NCBI GenBank assembly: GCA_963978895.1
Contig: OZ022242.1
Location: forward strand, 21,901,129 to 21,965,128
Origin: Erpobdella octoculata
Lineage: Eukaryota > Annelida > Clitellata > Hirudinida > Erpobdellidae
Direction: 5' to 3'
Length of the DNA: 64,000 nucleotides
The notes below the pieces were generated by a model. It was not told the DNA's origin. It saw nothing but the letters and a program-made list of their open reading frames with translations, and did not search any database. Below, one piece after another: positions 44,801-56,600 of the stretch. The position numbers were made by a program, and so were the translations under genes. Numbering within the stretch: position 1 is the first letter of the stretch; each line of letters starts with the position of its first letter.

Positions 44801-47800
44801 CTCACCACCTTACGTAGAGGCACTTTAAACATCTGCATTTATTTTTGCAGATTATTTTAAACATCTGCTTTTATTTTGTTGAAATTCAGTTTTATTCTAC
44901 TAAGTGTGATTTGAATATGTTATGATTTTGAGTATTATATTGATTGAATGTGAATTTTTATATTATGATACAGTGATAGAGAATAATGTTATAATATAGA
45001 ATTGTTAGTTCATTCTCTCAAAAGTTTTTTTTATTTCAAAAATAAAATCTTTACAAATGTGACAATAAATTCTTTTGTATACAAGGCATGCATCCACCTA
45101 GTGCCCCTTCTCCGATGCACCCCGGGGTGGACCGAAAAAGGGGTCCACCTCCGCCTGATATGAGATCCATGCAACAACAACACATAAAGATGAAGAAGAA
45201 AAGAAAGGTGTCCGACAAAATTCTGCCTCAGAGGGTTAGATTTTAATTTCATATCTGCAATAAGTAAATGAATGTTTGTAAGATTTTTATTTATCAAGTG
45301 TGCTTATATATTTTTTGTTTACATCCATGTTTTAATTAGGTGGTTGAAATGAAAATATTAGGCATCTTTGATGTTTTTCATTGCAATATCTTAATCATTT
45401 GCAGCATCGGATGTTTAAGGGCCGCTCAGAAAATTATTTTTAACACAGTAGCTTTGAGTTTAAATGATATTTATAGTTAATCAAGTTGTTCTGCTTCAGT
45501 GTTCTTAGTACCTGTTATAGTTGTATTGAACAAAAGTGAATAGTGTCAAGCCTAAATTACTTGGGATGCAGATGCATTTCTGCTTGTTCTTATGAATTGT
45601 TTATGATAATGCCCCAATAATTAGGATATTGTGATCAGACTTTTATATTGTGATTATAAAGTCAAGTTCTCATTAGTTTTGCAGACCTGTAATTTTGAGA
45701 GACTGCATTTTTTTCTTAGTTGAAGTTAATAGCTTGAACATTTTTTTATTTAACTTTGTATGTTTGTAATGGTTTTGTTAGGTTAGAGATTTGGTGCCAG
45801 AGTCTCAGGCATACATGGATTTGTTGTCATTTGAAAGGAAACTTGATTCCACTATTATGAGGAAGAGACTGGACATACAGGAAGCTCTAAAGAGACCAAT
45901 GAAGGTTCATTTAAGTACTTTATAACTTTTCTTTTGTCATTTTTGTTTCACTTATAAAGATTTAAACATTTAAATACACACTTTTATTAACTTTGGCTAA
46001 CTAGTCAGTTTTAGACGTATCCATCTTCACAGCCCTAGTTAGATATATATATATATATATAATAATTATTAAGCTTCTGCGTCCCGTATTTTTTTGGAAC
46101 GATACGATACGATTTCTGAAATTTGTCTCGAATTAAAAGATGTTTAAAAGACGCCTCGAACAATAACGATACGATACGATATTGGGATCTCGACTGAAGT
46201 GGAAATTTTGTCTCGAATGAAACGAGATAACATAGAATGATGAACTATACGCGACAGACAATATTAATAACTACATTAAAGGAATTCATTGAAAAAAATA
46301 TATAAATATTAAAAAATTTATAAAAATTTACCAAATTTAATTTTTTTTTACAACTTGAAATAAGTTTCATTTGTTTAGTTTCGGTACATCTATTTGTCTA
46401 AATTTAGACTCTAAATAAAACGCTACCGCCGATAGTAAGTATTTATTTACTTTATTTAGTTCGCATTATGTGGTAGTTTATCAATTTAATTAAATGATTT
46501 TACTTGCCGATGAAAAGAAAAACTAAAATTATTTTTTCAAGTAATTGAAAAGTAGAAAACCTTCTAGCACACCAAAAGAACGACATTTTTAGGCAATTCA
46601 ATAGTGAAAGTGGAAAAACCAATGGAGATAGAAATAGATTGCAGATTACTGAGATTGAGATTACTAAGATTGAGATTACTAAGATTACTAGATTACGTGA
46701 GATTGACTCCTCTGCTGATTTCTTAAATAAATCTATCTACTTTTACAAAAGACTCTAAATCGTTTCTTCGTATACAGAGCGATAGTTCGTTTATCTCCTA
46801 TATGCCTATTCTATATATGTGATAAATCAAATCCAGTAATTTTTTTAATTCACAAAAATTTTAATTATTTGACGATATTATAAAAAAATCACTGTCCACT
46901 GATAGTCAATTTAAGTCAATATTAACTGTCAACAATATTTTTAATTTGGCTGGGACGTTGATGTTTGCTAGTCGACTGTGATGGTCATGGCAGACTATCC
47001 TGACTCCCGACACTGCTGGGAGTGTCCAAAATAATCACATCTCTACATTCTCCACCTTCATCTTCGACCTCGTCATCATAGTATCAGTAGTATGCAGAGG
47101 TCGACTAGCAGCCTAAGAGGGGCGTGGCATTGCACTATTATAATGTGGCACTAAAAAAGCTATAGAACCGAGACGAGCTGGTTTGATATATATATATTTA
47201 AATATGCTGCCGGTTCATAGACTAAAAATAGCAAATAATGGGGCTACGGGCTGTCAGGAAAACCGATTTTAAAGTGGAGATGATAATAGTTATAAACTTC
47301 TGTCAATAGGTAGATTAATTAATCAATGTTGATGAATCAATTGCAAATATTCACAGTTGTGAGAATCGTTAATTAAATATGTATGACTTTCGTTATTTAT
47401 TGGAAAATATTTTTTAAAAATCTCAGTATTTCTTTCAGGACATTATTCGAGAACCAAATTTAAGTCTCACTATTTTATATCGATACGAGACTTCTTCCGC
47501 AGGCTGTATCATTTCAATGGTGATACGGGATCTCCCGTATTGTTTTGAAATCTCGATTGAATTCAAGATAACGATATCGGGACGCAGATGCTTAATAATT
47601 ATATATATATATATATATCTATATAATTATAATAATTATAATTTATTTCTTTAGCAAAGAAAAAAATTGAGGATTTTCATCTCCAACACTTTCTATCCGG
47701 CTAAACATGAAACTGAAGTTGGTTTTGTTTCTTTTTTACTCTATTAATTAATTATTATCTATAGATGTTATGTTATATATGGTTGTGAATAACTAGTTAG

Positions 47801-49566
47801 ATTAATAAACAGCTCTACCATAGTGAGCTTATTAATGAGTTTATATATTGTTTTTATTTTTGGATAAAAATATAAATTACTTTTATTTGTGTAAAATATA
47901 AATAATTTTGAAGGGCATAAAATATAATTATAGCTAGCTGGGTTACCCAGGGATTTTAGAGGTTTTCTATCGTTTCCTTTCTTGCTCTCTCGCCTTTTCT
48001 CCTTTTTCTAGTTGCTCTCCCGTTCCTGATCCCACTCGCTTTCCCAATCTCGGTCGCTCTCCCACTCATTCTCCTGCTTGCTTTCCTGTTCCTTTTCTTT
48101 CTCCCACTCCCTCCTAACTTCTTTTTTACAATAAAACGTAAAATAAATTTGTTAAAAGTTGCTTGAAACTTTCTTCCAGCCTTGTTACATAAACTATATT
48201 TGAATTTTGTTTTGATGTTCGTACATAGGCACCTTTTGACTGGATTATTTTTTTTTTAATTAAAAACTACCGTCTCCTTCTACTCTTTGAGATTTACTTC
48301 CATGACAAATTTTGTTAAAAATTTGTTCAACAGTTTAGATTTGTATAGAAGACAGACAGACAGTCATTTATCTATATATGTAAGAATGAGGTTAAGTATT
48401 TATGTAAAGGACTTCAGGTGCGACGAGGGCGAGTCCGCTATAGTTGAACGGGATACGAGAGCCGGGAGGGATAGGAAACCGAGCACGGAAATCGCAATTT
48501 CTCAAAAACGGTAATAGCAAGCGACCTGAGATTTTACAGGTACAGGGGGGTCAATGAGACCTACTTCCGGTGCCGACCGGAAGTCTGTGCGACCACGCCC
48601 ACTTCCGCTTTTGGGCTATGAACACTTGCAGAGTTGACGTCGAATATCTCCGGAACCATATGACCTTGAAAAACCAAGCTCAAAAGGAACATAGGGGTCC
48701 ATGAACCTTAACTGGAGTTTGAATCGTAGGGTCACGTGACTTCCGGTTACGGAGTTATGAGCGCTCGGAAATGGGTATCCCAGATTCGGCACTATTTCTT
48801 GACCCACGCTACAGCCGGTGAAACGGAGCTGCACTCTACACGAGAAGACGACCCCTAAATGGGACCATCTGATAGGGGAAGAATTTTTTAAATTTTTATT
48901 CCGGATATGGGTTTATGGGCGTTCAAAGATGGCGGTTTTTTTCAATTTTGTATAAGTATAGTGAAATGGTCTGTAAGTTTGCACTTTCATTTATACGCTA
49001 AGTGTATGTATGCCCTTTATGCATTTCTACACCATTCATCGGAATGAAATGAAATTTTCACACAACCTTGAGAGTCAAAATTTAAATCTGTCACAAAATG
49101 AGCGGAGTGGAGTGCGAGCGGAAACGGGAATTGTAGAATGAGCGGGAGTGGGAAAGCAAGCAAAGGAAACAGGAGCGAGAGAGGAAAATCTCGTGCAATG
49201 CCAGGAACCCCGCTAGTATTTATATATATTTTCAAGAAATTTTTTTTTTTAAATGGTGTGATTAATATAATATTTTAGTTTGTTTACAATATATGTATGT
49301 TATTATAATATTTTTACTTCACATAGGATGGAGAGGAAAGTGTTGCATCATGGGAGTTGAGAGTTGAAGGGCGACTGATGGAGGAGGTTAATCAATTTTG
49401 TACTGATTATTATATTTATATTATTATATTTGTACTGATTATTATATTTTAATAACTGTTTAAATTAGTTTTTTTTTTAACTTTTATGATTTCATTCAAG
49501 TTGGTTTTCTAAGTAATGATTAGGTTGGTGCAAGCCTCTGCATTTTTAAACATCTGGCCACATAAT

Positions 49567-49615
<49 letters not shown>

Positions 49616-52600
49616 CGACCTTTTTATTGAGGTGGGGGGGGAATTATATAAGTAGATTTGTTTATTATTTTTCATAAACACATTTTTGAAGATTTTATAA
49701 ATGGAGAATACTTGTTTGATTTTATATGTAATAGCCGTCAAAGAGTCACGATCCTAACAAATTGAAGAGAAAATTTTCATCATTCTTCAAAAGTCTGGTC
49801 ATTGAATTGGATAAAGATCTCTATGGTCCTGATAATCATCTTGTTGAGGTTTGTATGTGTAAGAATTTAGGCATGTATGTGTGTATGTATGTTTTTTTTA
49901 TTTTTGTTTGTGTGTGTGTGTGTATGTATGCTTTACGTATGTATGGAGAGAGAAATAAGAGAGAAAAACCTCCAGAAGCCGGGCAACAACCCCGGTTAAT
50001 CCTGCTAATATAATATATTTATAGATTTCACCTGACATTATAATGTACAGACTTATATTAACTTGAAAAGTTGTCTGTCTGACTTTTTCTAAAGGCTTTT
50101 TAAGGTACTTTTAATCGTTTTTCAGAGATGAATTTTTAAATGAAAGTAAATTTTCAATGACAATACATATATTGGGTTTTTAAAATTACTGATGAAAATT
50201 TTTTATCTCTTTAGTTGTCACTCACTTTTAGTTTGTTTTTTATTTTCATTTTGATGCCTTGGGCTTTTAGTGGACGATTTTTGCTGATTGCTTTATTTAT
50301 TGATCTCAAACAGAAGGTGGTATTTAAGCATTTTTATACTGCATGGGGATGTAAAGCTGCCGTGCATATGTACGTATAGGCTGGTATAGGGGAGGGGGCT
50401 CTGAAAATGTACGAGGTGCAATAGGGAGAGGGGTCGTCAAAATCTGTACTTTTTTATGGCTTGTATCTCGAAAAACTCGTAGGTTAGTCACTCGTGTGTC
50501 AAGGTACCAGTGTTTATCAATACTTGCAATGGAGTTATAAGTGTAGGGACCACATTTGGTGATTGTTGTTATCAACATATCAGTACTGGTTAAATGAATG
50601 ATAATAATTGAGAAAAAAGCAGCATGGGTAAAATAATTTTGATTCCTTATAAAGCAATGTTTTTAATATAAAAAAATTTTTTATGTTTGGTTTTGTTTAA
50701 ATTTGTATTTAATATGTTTGTGCGTATGGTTTGGTGCAATGATCAAAATAAAGTTCTAACAAGTTCTTGATCAACACAGTGGCACAGAACAGCAACAACA
50801 CAAGAAACTGATGGTTTTCAAGTAAAAAGACCTGGAGATCAGAATGTTAAGTGTACATTACTTCTGATGCTAGATTATCAGGTATGTGTTTTTATCTTAA
50901 ATTATTTTTGTGTCATCTTCTCATATTTAATTTTAAGCTGTTTTTTATTTGCATCTGGTTAGCATTTTGTATAATTGGTTGTGTTGAAATACTGTTCGAT
51001 CATAGTTTTATCCAATGTTATTTTTTCACCCATTCTATTCATCAGCCACTTCAGTTCAAATTGGACTTGAGACTTGCCCGGTTGTTAGGCATCCACACGC
51101 AGACACGTCCTGTAGTTATCAATGCACTCTGGCAGTACATCAAAACTCATCAGTTACAGGATGCTCACGAAAGGGAGTACATCAACTGTGACAAATATCT
51201 CGAACAGGTAAGCATTGTATTAACATGTTCAATAATTTTATACTTGTATATTATTACACCTGTTTAAAATGTTTTATTAGGATATCTGATATTCAGGTGG
51301 TCTAGATTTAAACTATTTATTTTTTGTTTACTGTTATAAGAAACAATTAATTGTCTAATAATAATTAATACAATGCTGCATTGAGAATAATAAATGAATT
51401 TTTAGATTCTCGAATGTCAAAGGATGAAATTTTCAGAAATTCCATCACGACTTTCTCCCCTCCTTATGCCACCTGATCCAATTGTCATCAACCACGTCAT
51501 CGCGTTAGTCTTTGTTTCGTCTTGTTTGAGTTTCTGGTAATTGCTTATGTTTAAAGTTTTGAAATGTTCAAATTATATAATGTTTATGTACATATTTACA
51601 TGTTAGTTGTTGACATTTTCACTCCAGTGTTGAAGGACCTGATGCCAAGAAAACAGCTTGTTATGATATTGATGTTGAAGTTGTGAGTTTTTTTCCTGTG
51701 TGAGATTTTATAAATTAATTTACTTTTTTTAAATGTAACAAATTGCTTTTATTGGAATGGTGATCAAATAAATTATAGAAATACTGGTGGATTATATTTG
51801 ACATGTAGAGTTAAAGTTTTATCCACATTTGTACATTCAGGATGACAATCTGAAACAGCAGATGAGCAGTTTCCTCATGTCCACACACAGCCACCAAGAG
51901 ATACAGACTCTTGATAATAAGGTTTATCTCTTGTTGTTTCAATATCTTAAATGTACAGTTATTGTTCGATATCTTTTATCCATCAAGCCACATGTATTCG
52001 AAAGAATTGTTTCCCACATGACATTTTTAATTTTTTTTAAATGTTGGTTTTTATTAACTTTTTTTAAAAATAAATCGTTATGCAGTACTTGTCAACTAGT
52101 TATGAATTTAAATTTAAAAATGACAGATTCATGAAACAGTCGAGACGATTAACCAACTGAAAACAAACAGAGATTTCTTTCTTGGATTTGCAAATGATCC
52201 GCAAGAATTCATCAACAATTGGTTACTGTCGCAGTCCAGAGATCTGAAGGTCACTCATTTTGTTTTATGAAATTTTTACAAATTTTTCTGTCAATTAATA
52301 TTGTAGACTAGAAAAGCAGCACCAGCAGATATCATCTGCGTGTCTAGAGCGCTTGGCGTGCTATGGCCTTGGGGGGGGTGCAACCTAACTGCCTTAGTGA
52401 GATATATATGTATATATACTGTGATACTAATATCATTTTTACAAATTTTACAGACAATGACAGACATGGCAGGAAATCCCGAGGAAGAAAGATATGCTGA
52501 GTTCTATCATCAGCCATGGACCAATGAAGCAGTCAGCAGATATTTCTACGGAAGGGTTTGTTGATCATTATTATTTAAAAAGTGTTTGCATCAATTTTTA

Positions 52601-52696
52601 AGCTTACAAGTTTTGCAACGTTGAATTTTCTGTTTGGATCAGGTTCAGCAGAGACGCATTGAATTGGAGCAAGTACTGGGGATACGAAACAACTGA
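41897..52696 (+). CDS. SMARCD: BAF60/SMARCD subunit of the SWI/SNF (BAF) remodelling complex
   Basis: Sixteen exons: 41897-41965, 42114-42234, 44013-44075, 45086-45234, 45782-45904, 47655-47717, 49327-49386, 49744-49848 (or from 49735), 50780-50881, 51046-51207, 51406-51503, 51628-51682, 51841-51921, 52127-52249, 52454-52555, 52643-52696. Borders are GT..AG and all phases join; the total is 1530 nt, 509 residues, close to the usual 500-530. Signature blocks: [62 protein letters not shown], a SWIB domain at about 280-360 ([32 protein letters not shown]), [33 protein letters not shown] and a C-terminal [14 protein letters not shown]. It links transcription factors to nucleosome remodelling in the nucleus. 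The N-terminus is Pro/Met/Gly-rich as in the family. Exon 3 (Lys/Glu-rich, phase 1 on both sides) could be skipped without a frame change. Several introns hold transposons. Confidence 0.95.
42235..44012. other. SMARCD intron 2: repeats, no gene
   Basis: Contains a 21-bp tandem duplication AAAACTAGGCAGTCGCACAA (about 42469-42512), a minus-strand frame 42763-43134 of unknown meaning ([15 protein letters not shown]..., no domain recognised), and two diverged units beginning near 43166 and 43373 (GGTATATTATAGTTACATA-like). No function assigned. Confidence 0.4.
44621..44745. repeat. 33-bp minisatellite in SMARCD intron 3
   Basis: Four tandem units of ATTAAATATTGCATTCAAAA plus TGAATGACCT, the last two diverging (TAATAACTGACCA). 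Ordinary tandem repeat, not CRISPR-like: units touch without unique spacers. Confidence 0.85.
44755..44860 (+). mobile_element. Possible tRNA-like SINE fragment
   Basis: GATAGATAAAGTGTTCCCCTGTCGACGGTTCAAATCTCACC has a B-box-like GGTTCAAATCT, and GTAGAGGCACTTTAAACATC follows. The A box is weak. A remnant at best. Confidence 0.35.
46061..47603. mobile_element. DNA-transposon-like unit in SMARCD intron 5
   Basis: Left terminus AATTATTAAGCTTCTGCGTC and right terminus on the minus strand AATTATTAAGCATCTGCGTC, both continuing CCCG and lying in TA microsatellites. Near both ends GATACGA and TCTCG motifs recur (CGATACGATACGAT left; CGATACGAGACTT and GATACGGGATCTCCCG right). About 1.54 kb, no transposase frame. 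Superfamily unknown; the target duplication cannot be told within the TA tracts. Confidence 0.65.
47930..48180 (+). repeat. TACTAGC-family repeat, copy 4, SMARCD intron 6
   Basis: AGCTAGCTGGGTTACCCAGG, GATTTTAGAGGTTTTCTATCG, then CT-rich minisatellite remnants (TCCCACTCGCTTTCCC). Confidence 0.65.
48390..48860. other. GC-richer block of unknown origin in SMARCD intron 6
   Basis: About 470 bases richer in G+C than their surroundings, with repeated CTTCCGGT (ACTTCCGGTGCCGACCGGA, GACTTCCGGTTACGGAG), ATCTCCGGAACC and CTCAAAAACGGTAATAGC. It lies between two oppositely oriented TACTAGC-family ends (47930 and 49216), so it may be the body of a larger element. No coding frame. Confidence 0.4.
49080..49216 (-). 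repeat. TACTAGC-family repeat, inverted copy
   Basis: On the minus strand: TACTAGCGGGGTTCCTGGCA, then CTCTCGCTCCTGTTTCC and the minisatellite. Opposite in direction to the copy at 47930. Confidence 0.65.
49571..49616. repeat. Compound (CA)n(TA)n microsatellite in SMARCD intron 7
   Basis: ACACACACACACACACACAC followed by ATATATATATAT. Confidence 0.9.
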
Positions 52697-53510
52697 ACGA
52701 AATCAACTTCATTTTCTTAAAGACTCATTTATTGTCGTTTTTGATAAGTGTAATTTAGCTGTTAACTGTATTGGTTAATGTCTGCTTGTTTTTGTATTTT
52801 AGTAAAAAAAATATTTGTTTTGATATTTTGGGAAATATGTTTGGACAGTGTTAGCAACGGTTACTGTTTCTTGGTTTTGAAATTTTTGGAGGAACTTTCC
52901 ATGCCTGAGTTGAGGTAGGACCTAAGAAAGCTTTAAAAGCTACCATTTTATAAATTAAATCAAAATTGGGTAGCTAAAAAAATCGATAACTACGCTTTAA
53001 TGAATGTACCTAGATAGTTGTCTATCGAAGAATGAATTCATGAAGATCGGCGTTTTTGCGTCTCGTTTCTGTGCTTTAAGCGGAGTTTTTTTGCCGTTTT
53101 TGGACGGAATTCGACACACATTTACTTTTCTTTTAATTAACTATTTTTCTTTTAATTAACTATTTTTCTTTTAAATAACTATTTTTCTTTTTTTATTTAA
53201 GACTCAGCATGGCAAGCCCTTCACCGAAAAATGAAATACATTAAATAAAGACAATACAAACAAAAACAGCCCAAATTCTACCTATTCTAAGTTCTGAGCA
53301 AAGCTGAAAACATCAGCAGTTAAAAACCAGCAGTTTTAATTAACTATTTTTCTTTTAATTAACTACTTTTCTTTTAATTCGGCTAAGTTCAAAGTTGATT
53401 TTCAGTCTCGGGGATTTCTCACTGTCTGTTGCGGACTTGCTTAATATGCGACTAAGCTCCACTCTTATCTGCAGGTCAGTGCTAAAAACATTGTTTGAAC
53501 TATAGCTATG
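52697..53510. other. Region after SMARCD; AT-rich minisatellites
   Basis: The first few hundred bases should be SMARCD 3' UTR. A 19-bp repeat CTTTTAATTAACTATTTTT stands in tandem at 53130-53190 and again at 53333-53380; the two arrays may be one array interrupted by an insertion at about 53195-53330. No gene. Confidence 0.45.
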
Positions 53511-53517
53511 GACTCGA

Positions 53518-53690
53518 GGTGTGCACGGTAGTGGGGATAGCGGGAATATCGCGGATTTTGCGGTATTACCGCGGAAATGGGGATGAATGAGGTGGGTATA
53601 CCGCGGTAATGGGAATTAAGTTACGGGGTTACCGCGGGGATAGGGACGAGTTTTTGAGGTATCACCGCGAAAATAAAATAAGTTTTTTAT
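53518..53690 (+). mobile_element. hAT-like terminal repeat region (GGTGTGCACGG)
   Basis: GAGGTGTGCACGGTAGTGGG followed by recurring ACCGCGG, GCGGTA and TACCGCGGGG motifs, the layout of hAT ends with internal short repeats. No partner end found. Confidence 0.4.
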
Positions 53691-54313
53691 AGAGCAAAAT
53701 TGTTTCCAATCAACCGAAAATGCGTCGAGTCATTGTTTATGTTTTTAATCTTTGCAACGCGCCATTTTTTATCGCTGATATTGAGTTACCGAAGGGGACG
53801 TCCATTAATTATGTCAACAATTTTTAGGCAATATATTGGGAAGTATGTTTGGACTTTGTCAACAACTGTCAAACTTTCAGTCACCCCCTAACAAAATTAT
53901 GTCAAACAAATTTTAGGCCCCCCCCCCAAAAAAAAACAACAAAATAACAATATCTTACTGACTATTCTCTCTAACTTTGAGATTTCTTTGCTCTAGCTAT
54001 AAAACGGGTACACATCATTTCCGGTTTAGTGTTGACAGCAGTCTCGAGCTTACCGATCTAGTCATAACGTGGGAAATTTTGTTGCATTGGAAGTGTGAAT
54101 TTTCAGATTTGGTGTAAAATAGTGGTAGGAACTTAGCATTCTAAATTCTATAAAAATTGGAGTTGTTTGTCGTGAGTTATACGGCATTTAGTTTGATAGG
54201 CGATAGTTAGTAAAATAGTGTCGTTCACTTTGTTGCTGACTAATCATTGTTATTGCCAAGAGATCTTGTTCTTTTGAATCTGAAAAAAATAATTTAATTA
54301 AAAGAAAACAATA

Positions 54314-55583
54314 ATGCCTTCATTTTGCTGCGTACCTCAATGTTCTGTCACAAAAAAGAAGTGTAGAAGAGGATTATCTTTCTTTTCATTTCCGAAAGAC
54401 GAAAGACGATATTCTTTTTAAAGCTTGGACTCATAAGATACGAAGGGATATTGGGAAGAATTTCAAGGTTTGCATTGTGTTGTTTAACATACTTTATGTT
54501 AAAATACGTTGTTATATTTCCACCCATTAATATTAATGATTAATCATATCCTATTATAAGCATTTGTAATAGAGGTAGTTGTCTAGTTCTGTTTACCTGT
54601 GAATTGTGTTAATTAAAATCGTGAGTGTTTTTAACTTATTGACTTAATTTTATAATAAGACTCCTTTTATCGTTTTGTTGTCTAGTTTTGTCAGTGGTTC
54701 AGTGTTTAATTTTTGTTTGTTTATTAATTTGATAGGTTGGAAAAGAAACAAAAGTTTGTTCAAGGCATTTCACCAGAAGTGATTTCATTGCTGAAGACAA
54801 CATGAAATCAAGTCATGAAAAATTAAAACCTGGTGCTATACCAACTTTATTTGAATGGAATTCCTATGAATTGCCGAATAAAAGAAAAAGTCCTGTTTGT
54901 CAGTCCTTGTTGTCGACCATTCAAAAAGATGACGTTACTCTTACTGCTCAAGATTTATTGCCAAGCAGTTTTGGTAAAGTTTTTACTGCAAGAGATGTGC
55001 CTTTTGTATGTGAAGAAGTAATATCGACAGAAAATGTGATAGAGTTAGTTGGAAAAGATAATTTAATATTTCTATATATAGATCAAACTTGTATCAGTGT
55101 TTTATTAAAATATTTTATAAGGGAAATGTATTTATAGAACTTTAATATATTTTATAATAATTTTATTATCTAGGTCTACAGAATCAGAAGAAAATTCCCT
55201 TATTGATAAATTAAAGAAAGAATTACAAAAGAAAACTGAACTCTGCGTGAAAATGGAAAAGGAACTCAACAAAATTTGGAGTGAATAAATTTAAGCATGA
55301 TAAGGATCTAGAGGAAATTCACTGTCATTTAGCCATACCTTCTTTTTTGAACCAATCAGGGCAATTCAGTGCAGATGAAATAAGACATAATCAGTTAATT
55401 TCATCCCTCAGAGTTCATGTAGAAAGGTGTATTAAGCGGGTGAAATCATATAATTTGTTTTCGAGAACACTTAATCTAGCTTCCTTAGGTACACTTCAGC
55501 AGCACTGGGTAAATGCAGCTTTGTTAACTAATTTCAAACCACCACTAGTTAAAAGTTGTTTAGATAATTCTGATTTAAAGTGA
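54314..55583 (+). pseudogene. THAP-DDE transposase, frameshifted and core-deleted
   Basis: Exon 1 (54314-54467) gives the first half of a THAP zinc finger: MPSFCCVPQCSVTKKKCR, GLSFFSFPKD, and after a frameshift FKAWTHKIRRDIGKNFK. The frame is broken by a tandem 7-base copy GAAAGAC (54394-54400, 54401-54407). Exon 2 (from 54736) starts VGKETKVCSRHFTRSDF, completing the C-x2-H half, then LKPGAIPTLFEWN. A coiled coil follows (LIDKLKKELQKKTEL, 55177-55270). From 55281 the sequence passes NKFKHDKDLEEI and joins HLAIPSFLNQSGQFSADEI, LRVHVERCIKRVKSYN and AALLTNFKPPLV, the end of DDE_Tnp_4. The two catalytic Asp blocks are missing: an internal deletion. The last Glu block (HVERCIKR) remains. Confidence 0.82.
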
Positions 55584-56021
55584 GATTTCTGAAATATTAT
55601 TTTGGTTAGGTTTCTTTTTTAGAGTTGGTTAAATTGTTTTAGTTATTGTCCTTTATAGTGACTATGCTGAGTCACTGTATCTTAATTTTAAAATTTTCAT
55701 TTTTCTTTAAAGTCATCTTTGCTGTTTGTTCTTCAAGATGTGTTATCGTCTTGCATGCTTATGTTACTGTATTTAGCAATCACTCCTTGAGTTCATTTTC
55801 CTATTCTTCAACTTGATGACTATGCTGAGACGCTGTATCTTAATTTTTTTTATTTGTTTCACGAAATAACATTTTTCATTGCTCTATAAATAGTCATTTG
55901 TTATCATTTTTATATTTGATTTCAGCAATTATTTCTCAAGTTTTTTTCATTATTTAGTGTATTATTACATTATCATGCAATGTATTATTAATGTAACAAT
56001 AAACGTTTATAACATTTAGGT

Positions 56022-56490
56022 TCAATTTAAAAATGGACAAATAGACATGACAAACTGTTCTTGTGCAATTGGTCTGGGAGGATGTACACGTTTATAACAT
56101 TTTGTTTTAAATGTTCTTGATTGTATAAACATAATTTCATGCTCTACAAAAAAAAGTGAAAAAAAATCTAGTTTTTCCTTAACTATGTCCCAAACATCTT
56201 GATTAAAATAAATTCGTTCGCAATGACATTCATCAGATTTATACACGAAAAAGTCACCATTCACATCCAGTTACTGCAAGTTGTTGAATCACTTGATAGT
56301 AGTATTTGTGCGTTTTTTCAAATAAAATCCATTTCCAGTGTTTAACAGATAAGGCAAAGCGGAGAGATTTTTCTGAGGGTTTGAGCATTTAATTTCTAAA
56401 ACACCGTATTCATTAAAATCAATAACTTTTCTGTCCGGTGAAGCAGCCAGATAAGGACAACTAGGGTTAATTTCTGACTTCGGAAGCGTT
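56022..56490 (-). pseudogene. YqaJ-type nuclease relic
   Basis: Minus-strand reading in order: PSCPYLAASPDRKVIDF (motif Asp), YGVLEIKCSNP (E-x-K of the PD-(D/E)xK nuclease fold), then, across two frame changes, YYQVIQQLAVTGCEW, FFVYKSDECHCERIYFNQDV, WDIVKEKLDFF. This matches the YqaJ viral-recombinase family: SPDG, G-x-x-E-I-K-C-P, YYxQxQxQLxVTG, CDFxVW. Two frameshifts and a stop disable it. Acid and Lys residues of the active site are still readable. Confidence 0.75.
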
Positions 56491-56600
56491 TACTGCTTAC
56501 AACTAGATTCTCACTCAATTCTGAAACTTGGTTTATTAAAAGAATGAGAATATACAATGATGAGATATACAATTCGTTTTCTTTTTTTAACCCCACTAAA

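Larger units (their letters stand above)
53795..56600. mobile_element. ISL2EU-like DNA transposon: THAP/DDE transposase plus YqaJ nuclease
   Basis: A THAP-domain/DDE_Tnp_4 transposase relic on the plus strand (54314-55583) faces a YqaJ-type nuclease relic on the minus strand (56022-56490), about 450 bases apart. This convergent pair is, to my knowledge, characteristic of the ISL2EU superfamily. The G-rich motif GGGGACGTCCATTAATTATG at 53803 could be the left end; no inverse was found, so the borders are unproved. Confidence 0.6.
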
